Shown here: positions 60,827-64,000 of the stretch, piece by piece
How positions within the stretch are numbered: the first letter of the stretch is position 1
How the letters are laid out: each line of letters begins with the position of its first letter
NCBI RefSeq assembly: GCF_033406955.1
Contig: NZ_CP137734.1
Location: 6,262,001 to 6,326,000, forward strand
Direction of reading: 5' to 3'
DNA: 64,000 nt
Source of the DNA: Streptomyces violaceoruber
GTDB lineage: Bacteria > Actinomycetota > Actinomycetes > Streptomycetales > Streptomycetaceae
Translations under genes and position numbers: made by a program
The notes under the pieces: model-generated
The model's input: the letters and a program-made list of their open reading frames with translations, nothing else
Database searches by the model: none
What the model was told of the DNA's origin: nothing

Positions 60827-62282
60827 TCCCAAGGGCTTTCTCAACCACGGACGCGAGGTCGCCAGGACCCGTCCCGTCGACGAGCGCGTCAAGGACTGGA
60901 ACGAGGTCTACGTTCCCGGCTCCCTGCTGCCGATCATCAGCAAGCAGGCCAGCCGCTGCATGGACTGCGGCATCCCGTTCTGCCACAACGGCTGCCCGCT
61001 CGGGAACCTGATCCCCGAGTGGAACGACTACGCCTACCGCGAGGACTGGTCGGCGGCGTCCGAGCGCCTGCACGCCACCAACAACTTCCCGGAGTTCACC
61101 GGCCGCCTGTGCCCGGCCCCGTGCGAGTCGGCGTGCGTGCTCGGCATCAACCAGCCGCCGGTCACCATCAAGAACGTCGAGGTCTCCATCATCGACAAGG
61201 CGTGGGAGACCGGCGACGTCGCCCCGCGCATCCCCGAGCGCCTGTCCGGCAAGACCGTCGCCGTCATCGGTTCGGGCCCGGCGGGCCTGGCCGCCGCCCA
61301 GCAGCTCACCCGGGCCGGTCACACCGTCGCCGTCTACGAGCGCGCGGACCGCGTCGGAGGCCTCCTCCGGTACGGCATCCCCGAGTTCAAGATGGAGAAG
61401 CGGCACATCAACCGCCGCATAGAGCAGATGCGCGCCGAGGGCACCCGCTTCCGCACCGGCGTCGAGATCGGCCGCGACCTCAAGGCGACCGACCTGAAGA
61501 AGCGCTACGACGCCGTCGTCATCGCCGCCGGCTCCACCACCGCCCGCGACCTGCCGGTCCCCGGCCGCGAGCTGAACGGCATCCACCAGGCGATGGAGTA
61601 CCTGCCGCTGGCCAACAAGGTTCAGGAGGGCGACTACGTGGCGCCCCCGATCACGGCCGAGGGCAAGCACGTCGTCGTCATCGGCGGCGGCGACACCGGC
61701 GCCGACTGCGTGGGCACCGCCCACCGCCAGGGCGCGGCCTCCGTCACCCAGCTGGAGATCATGCCCCGGCCGGGCGAGGAGCGGGACGCGGTGCGCCAGC
61801 CGTGGCCGACCTTCCCGATGCTCTACAAGGTCACCAGCGCCCACGAGGAGGGCGGCGAGCGGGTCTACGCCGTCTCCACCACCCACTTCGAGGGCGACGA
61901 GGACGGCAACGTCCAGTGGCTGCACATGAGCGAGGTCGAGTTCGTCGACGGGAAGCTCACGTCGAAGCCGGGCACCGAGCGGAAGATCCCGGCCCAGCTG
62001 GTCACCCTCGCCATGGGCTTCACCGGCACCGACAAGGACAACGGTCTGGTCGACCAGTTCGGCCTGGAGCTCGACGAACGGGGTAACATCGCCCGGGACG
62101 CCGACTTCCAGACCAACGTGCCGGGTGTGTTCGTCGCCGGTGACGCCGGCCGCGGCCAGTCGCTCATCGTCTGGGCGATCGCCGAGGGCCGCTCGGCCGC
62201 GCGCGGCGCCGACCGCTTCCTGACCGGGGCCAGCGACCTGCCGGCCCCGATCCGCCCGACGGACCGCGCCCTCGCGGTCTGA
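60819..62282 (+). CDS. gltD: Glutamate synthase (NADPH) small subunit
   Basis: Oxidises NADPH and feeds electrons to GltB. It has 487 residues. N-terminal 4Fe-4S cysteines are in 'SRCMDCGIPFCHNGCPLGN' and 'LCPAPCESACVLG'. FAD binding is at 'VAVIGSGPAGLAAAQQL' and NADPH binding at 'HVVVIGGGDTGADCVG'. The closing FAD motif is 'GVFVAGDAGRGQSLIVWAI'. The ATG lies inside the gltB 3' end, so translation is coupled. Tandem repeats and two hairpins follow the stop. Confidence 0.97.
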
Positions 62283-62362
62283 CGGACGGGACGACCGCCC
62301 CGACGGACGGGACAACCGCCCCGACGGGCGGGCAACCGTCCTGACGGACGGACAACCGAAGA
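62281..62362. repeat. Four tandem ~20-bp repeats after gltD
   Basis: Units of the form GACGGACGGGACAACCGCCCC: two of 21 bp, then two diverged ones of 20 bp. The first begins in the last base-pairs of the gltD stop codon. Non-coding; no known function. Could have arisen by slippage. Confidence 0.8.
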
Positions 62363-62364
62363 AC

Positions 62365-62433
62365 GTCCCGCACAAAGGCGTGCGGAACACTGATGGCGCC
62401 TGCCCCGTCCCCGACCGGACCATGGGCAGGCGC
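62365..62433. terminator. Two terminator hairpins between gltD and the chitosanase gene
   Basis: The first is CCGCAC/GTGCGG at 62368-62385, extended with one mismatch to 62365-62388. The second is a perfect 10-bp stem GCGCCTGCCC (62396-62405) with GGGCAGGCGC (62424-62433), 10 bases from the stop of the convergent chitosanase gene. Together they probably stop transcription from both sides. Confidence 0.7.
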
Positions 62434-62443
62434 TGTCGCATGC

Positions 62444-63361
62444 TCAGGGCACCCGGTAGGTGTCCCCGTACATCTCCCACACCAGCGGCGTCGCCAGCTT
62501 CAGGTTCCCGGCCGTCAGGAACCGGCGCTGGGCCGTGTCGACGCGGGAGGTGTCGATGCCCGGCCGCTTGGCCTCCATGGCCTGCTTGCGGACGTCCAGG
62601 AAGGTCTCCAGGTAGGCCTTCTCGGAGCCGCCCTGCCCCGGCGTCCTCGCCTCGGCCATGGCCCGCTCGCGCAGCCCGTAGAAGCCCTCGGCGTCGGTGT
62701 CGGGTCCGTGGAAGACCATCGCGTCGTAGTAGACGAACTGGCCCAGCGTGCCCAGGCCGTCCAGCTTGGCCAGGCGCACCGCCGGTTCGAAGTAGACCCG
62801 GTCGCGCTCCGCCTCCTGGGCCGCGCGGAACGCCGGGACCTCGGCCTCCGCCTTCCAGGCCGCCGTGAAGCCCGGGTCCAGGCCCTCGTGGGAGTCGCTG
62901 CCGTCCACCTCGCGCAGGGCGGGCAGGTACTCCGCCAGTCCGTTGTCCGGGTGGTCCTCGGTGTAGCGCTCGACCAGCATGAGCAGGTCGTGGGTGCCGG
63001 TGCAGAAGCCGATGATGCCGGCGGTGTACCCGTCGCCGTCGCCGACGTCTTCGATGCTGCCGTAGGCGGTGCGCCACTTCGTGGTCGAGTTCTCGGCACT
63101 GGACACGAGCTGCTGGGCCAGCTCCTTCTTGGCCGGTGCGGCGAGCCCCGGCGGCAGGTCGGCGATGAGTGCGTCGTCCGCCTCCCGCTCCCGCTCGGCC
63201 CGGTCCTTGGCGTCGTCGCGGTCCGACCGGGCGGTGGCCGAGGACGACGAGGAGGCGGCCGCGGTGTCCGCCGGGTCCGCCGAGTCGTCCGGCACGGCGA
63301 AGTACACGCCCGCGGCGATCACGGGAAGCGCCCCGAGGAGCAGCACTCCGGCACGTTTCAT
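62444..63361 (-). CDS. csn: GH46 chitosanase, exported
   Basis: Hydrolyses beta-1,4 links in chitosan. A 305-residue protein: N-terminal signal or anchor (about 4-23, 'AGVLLLGALPVIAAGVYFAV'), a ~50-residue Ser/Ala/Asp/Glu/Arg-rich linker, then the GH46 domain. Catalytic residues by comparison with the Streptomyces N174 enzyme are E90 ('LVSSAENS') and D108 ('EDVGDGDGYTAGIIGF'). Other conserved stretches are 'LGQFVYYDAMVFHGP' and 'RTPGQGG'. ATG 63361 follows AGAGGTG. The long charged linker and lack of a clear cleavage site suggest it may stay tethered to the cell surface. It is transcribed after the rhomboid gene (13-base gap). Confidence 0.92.
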   Translation of the reverse strand: MKRAGVLLLGALPVIAAGVYFAVPDDSADPADTAAASSSSSATARSDRDDAKDRAEREREADDALIADLPPGLAAPAKKELAQQLVSSAENSTTKWRTAYGSIEDVGDGDGYTAGIIGFCTGTHDLLMLVERYTEDHPDNGLAEYLPALREVDGSDSHEGLDPGFTAAWKAEAEVPAFRAAQEAERDRVYFEPAVRLAKLDGLGTLGQFVYYDAMVFHGPDTDAEGFYGLRERAMAEARTPGQGGSEKAYLETFLDVRKQAMEAKRPGIDTSRVDTAQRRFLTAGNLKLATPLVWEMYGDTYRVP

Positions 63362-63374
63362 TGGGGGACACCTC

Positions 63375-64000
63375 TCATAGGGGAACACTTCCGCCGGTCA
63401 GTTCCGACACCTTCACCGCCGCCGTCACCGCCAGCAGCACCACCAGCGCGGCACCGGCGCCGGCCTGCACCGCCGCCCGGCGTCCGTCCCGGGGCGCGTA
63501 CCCGTAGGCCAGGGCCAGCGCGCCGCCCACCAGCAGGCCGCCGAGATGACCCTGCCACGAGGTGAACCAGGCGGACACCACCAGCCACAGCAGCAGCCCG
63601 GCCATGAAACGGTTGACCCGCCCCATCTCGGCGCCGAGCCTGCGGTGCAGCACGTAGTACGCGGCCCCCACGCCGAAGACCGCACCGGACGCGCCGACCG
63701 AGGCCTGCCAGGGATCGGCGAGGACCAGTTCCAGTACGGAACCGCCGAGCGCCGACAGCAGGTACAGGACGGCGAAGCGGGTCCGGCCCAGCATCAGCTC
63801 CACCACCCGCCCCAACTGCCACAGCACGACCATGTTCATCGTGATGTGCAGAAGTCCGAACGTGCCCTCGAAGGGCGACTGGTGAAGGAAGGCGCCGGTG
63901 AGCATCCGCTCCCACTCGCCCCCGGCGACACCCTCCACCCGCAGGGGTCCGGAGCTGAGGAACACGCCGTCGCCGGTCAGGGGAGTGCCGTCAGGAGCGA
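63375..64000 (-). CDS. Rhomboid family intramembrane serine protease (N-terminus outside window)
   Basis: Cleaves membrane proteins within the bilayer. About 208 C-terminal residues are visible; the frame is open to the window edge. The catalytic Ser is in 'SVGASGAVFGVGAAYYV' and the His in 'SWQGHLGGLLVGGALALAY'. 'AFLHQSPFEGTFGLLHITMNMVVLWQLG' is the loop 1 region with the usual H-x-x-x-N. Five or six membrane segments are visible. It lies just upstream of the chitosanase gene on the same strand, possibly one transcript; a link between the two products is not established. Confidence 0.9.
   Translation of the reverse strand, partial: APDGTPLTGDGVFLSSGPLRVEGVAGGEWERMLTGAFLHQSPFEGTFGLLHITMNMVVLWQLGRVVELMLGRTRFAVLYLLSALGGSVLELVLADPWQASVGASGAVFGVGAAYYVLHRRLGAEMGRVNRFMAGLLLWLVVSAWFTSWQGHLGGLLVGGALALAYGYAPRDGRRAAVQAGAGAALVVLLAVTAAVKVSELTGGSVPL

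Overview
This window is chromosomal DNA from a Streptomyces species. The evidence is very high G+C with strong third-position bias, frequent GTG starts, GTGA/ATGA translational coupling, and a gene order matching the sepF-divIVA-ileS ... dnaE ... his ... trp ... gltBD core region. The PriA and small-protein sequences look very close to those of the S. coelicolor / S. lividans group; this is from memory, not from a database search. I see no tRNA, rRNA, insertion sequence, prophage or CRISPR array, so most of the window is vertically inherited core chromosome.

Layout. 1-2.1 kb: end of the division and polar-growth cluster (sepF, yggT-like gene, divIVA). 2.2-5.7 kb: ileS on the minus strand behind a T-box leader. 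6-10.6 kb: a histone-tailed DksA-like protein, lspA, a cluster of DnaA-box-like 9-mers, rluD-type pseudouridine synthase, GNAT, CPA1 antiporter. 10.6-17.3 kb: mostly minus strand (MscS channel, PhoD phosphatase, DsbA-like protein, membrane protein, DUF2252), with a dienelactone-hydrolase-like gene on the plus strand. 17.5-25.5 kb: dnaE, a 55-aa peptide on the other strand, a NYN-domain protein, an ABC exporter pair and a membrane protein. 25.6-29.9 kb: a four-gene minus-strand block (large repeat-rich membrane protein, unknown protein, LON-substrate-binding protein, YbaK deacylase).

30-35.9 kb: the histidine operon hisD-hisC-hisB-(54-aa membrane protein)-hisH-priA-ridA-hisF, nearly every junction coupled. 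An ArsR-type regulator and MFS exporter follow behind a striking AT-rich palindrome. 38.5-45.5 kb: hisI, trpE, three small membrane proteins, then trpC-trpM-trpB-trpA. There is no trpF; PriA is expected to serve both pathways. 45.5-47.4 kb: a second DsbA-like protein and lgt. 48.3-54.9 kb: a six-gene, fully overlapping minus-strand operon of four divergent ADP-ribosylglycohydrolase paralogues plus a CaiB-type CoA transferase and a CitE-type lyase. This is the least understood block and the best candidate for an undescribed system. 55.1-62.3 kb: a VIT/CCC1 metal transporter and gltBD. 62.4-64 kb: a GH46 chitosanase and a rhomboid protease cut by the window edge.

How the genes connect: GltBD supplies glutamate. 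HisH/HisF and the Trp branch are nitrogen-consuming routes that share PriA. LspA and Lgt bracket lipoprotein maturation. SepF, DivIVA, DnaE and the DnaA-box cluster belong to growth and replication.
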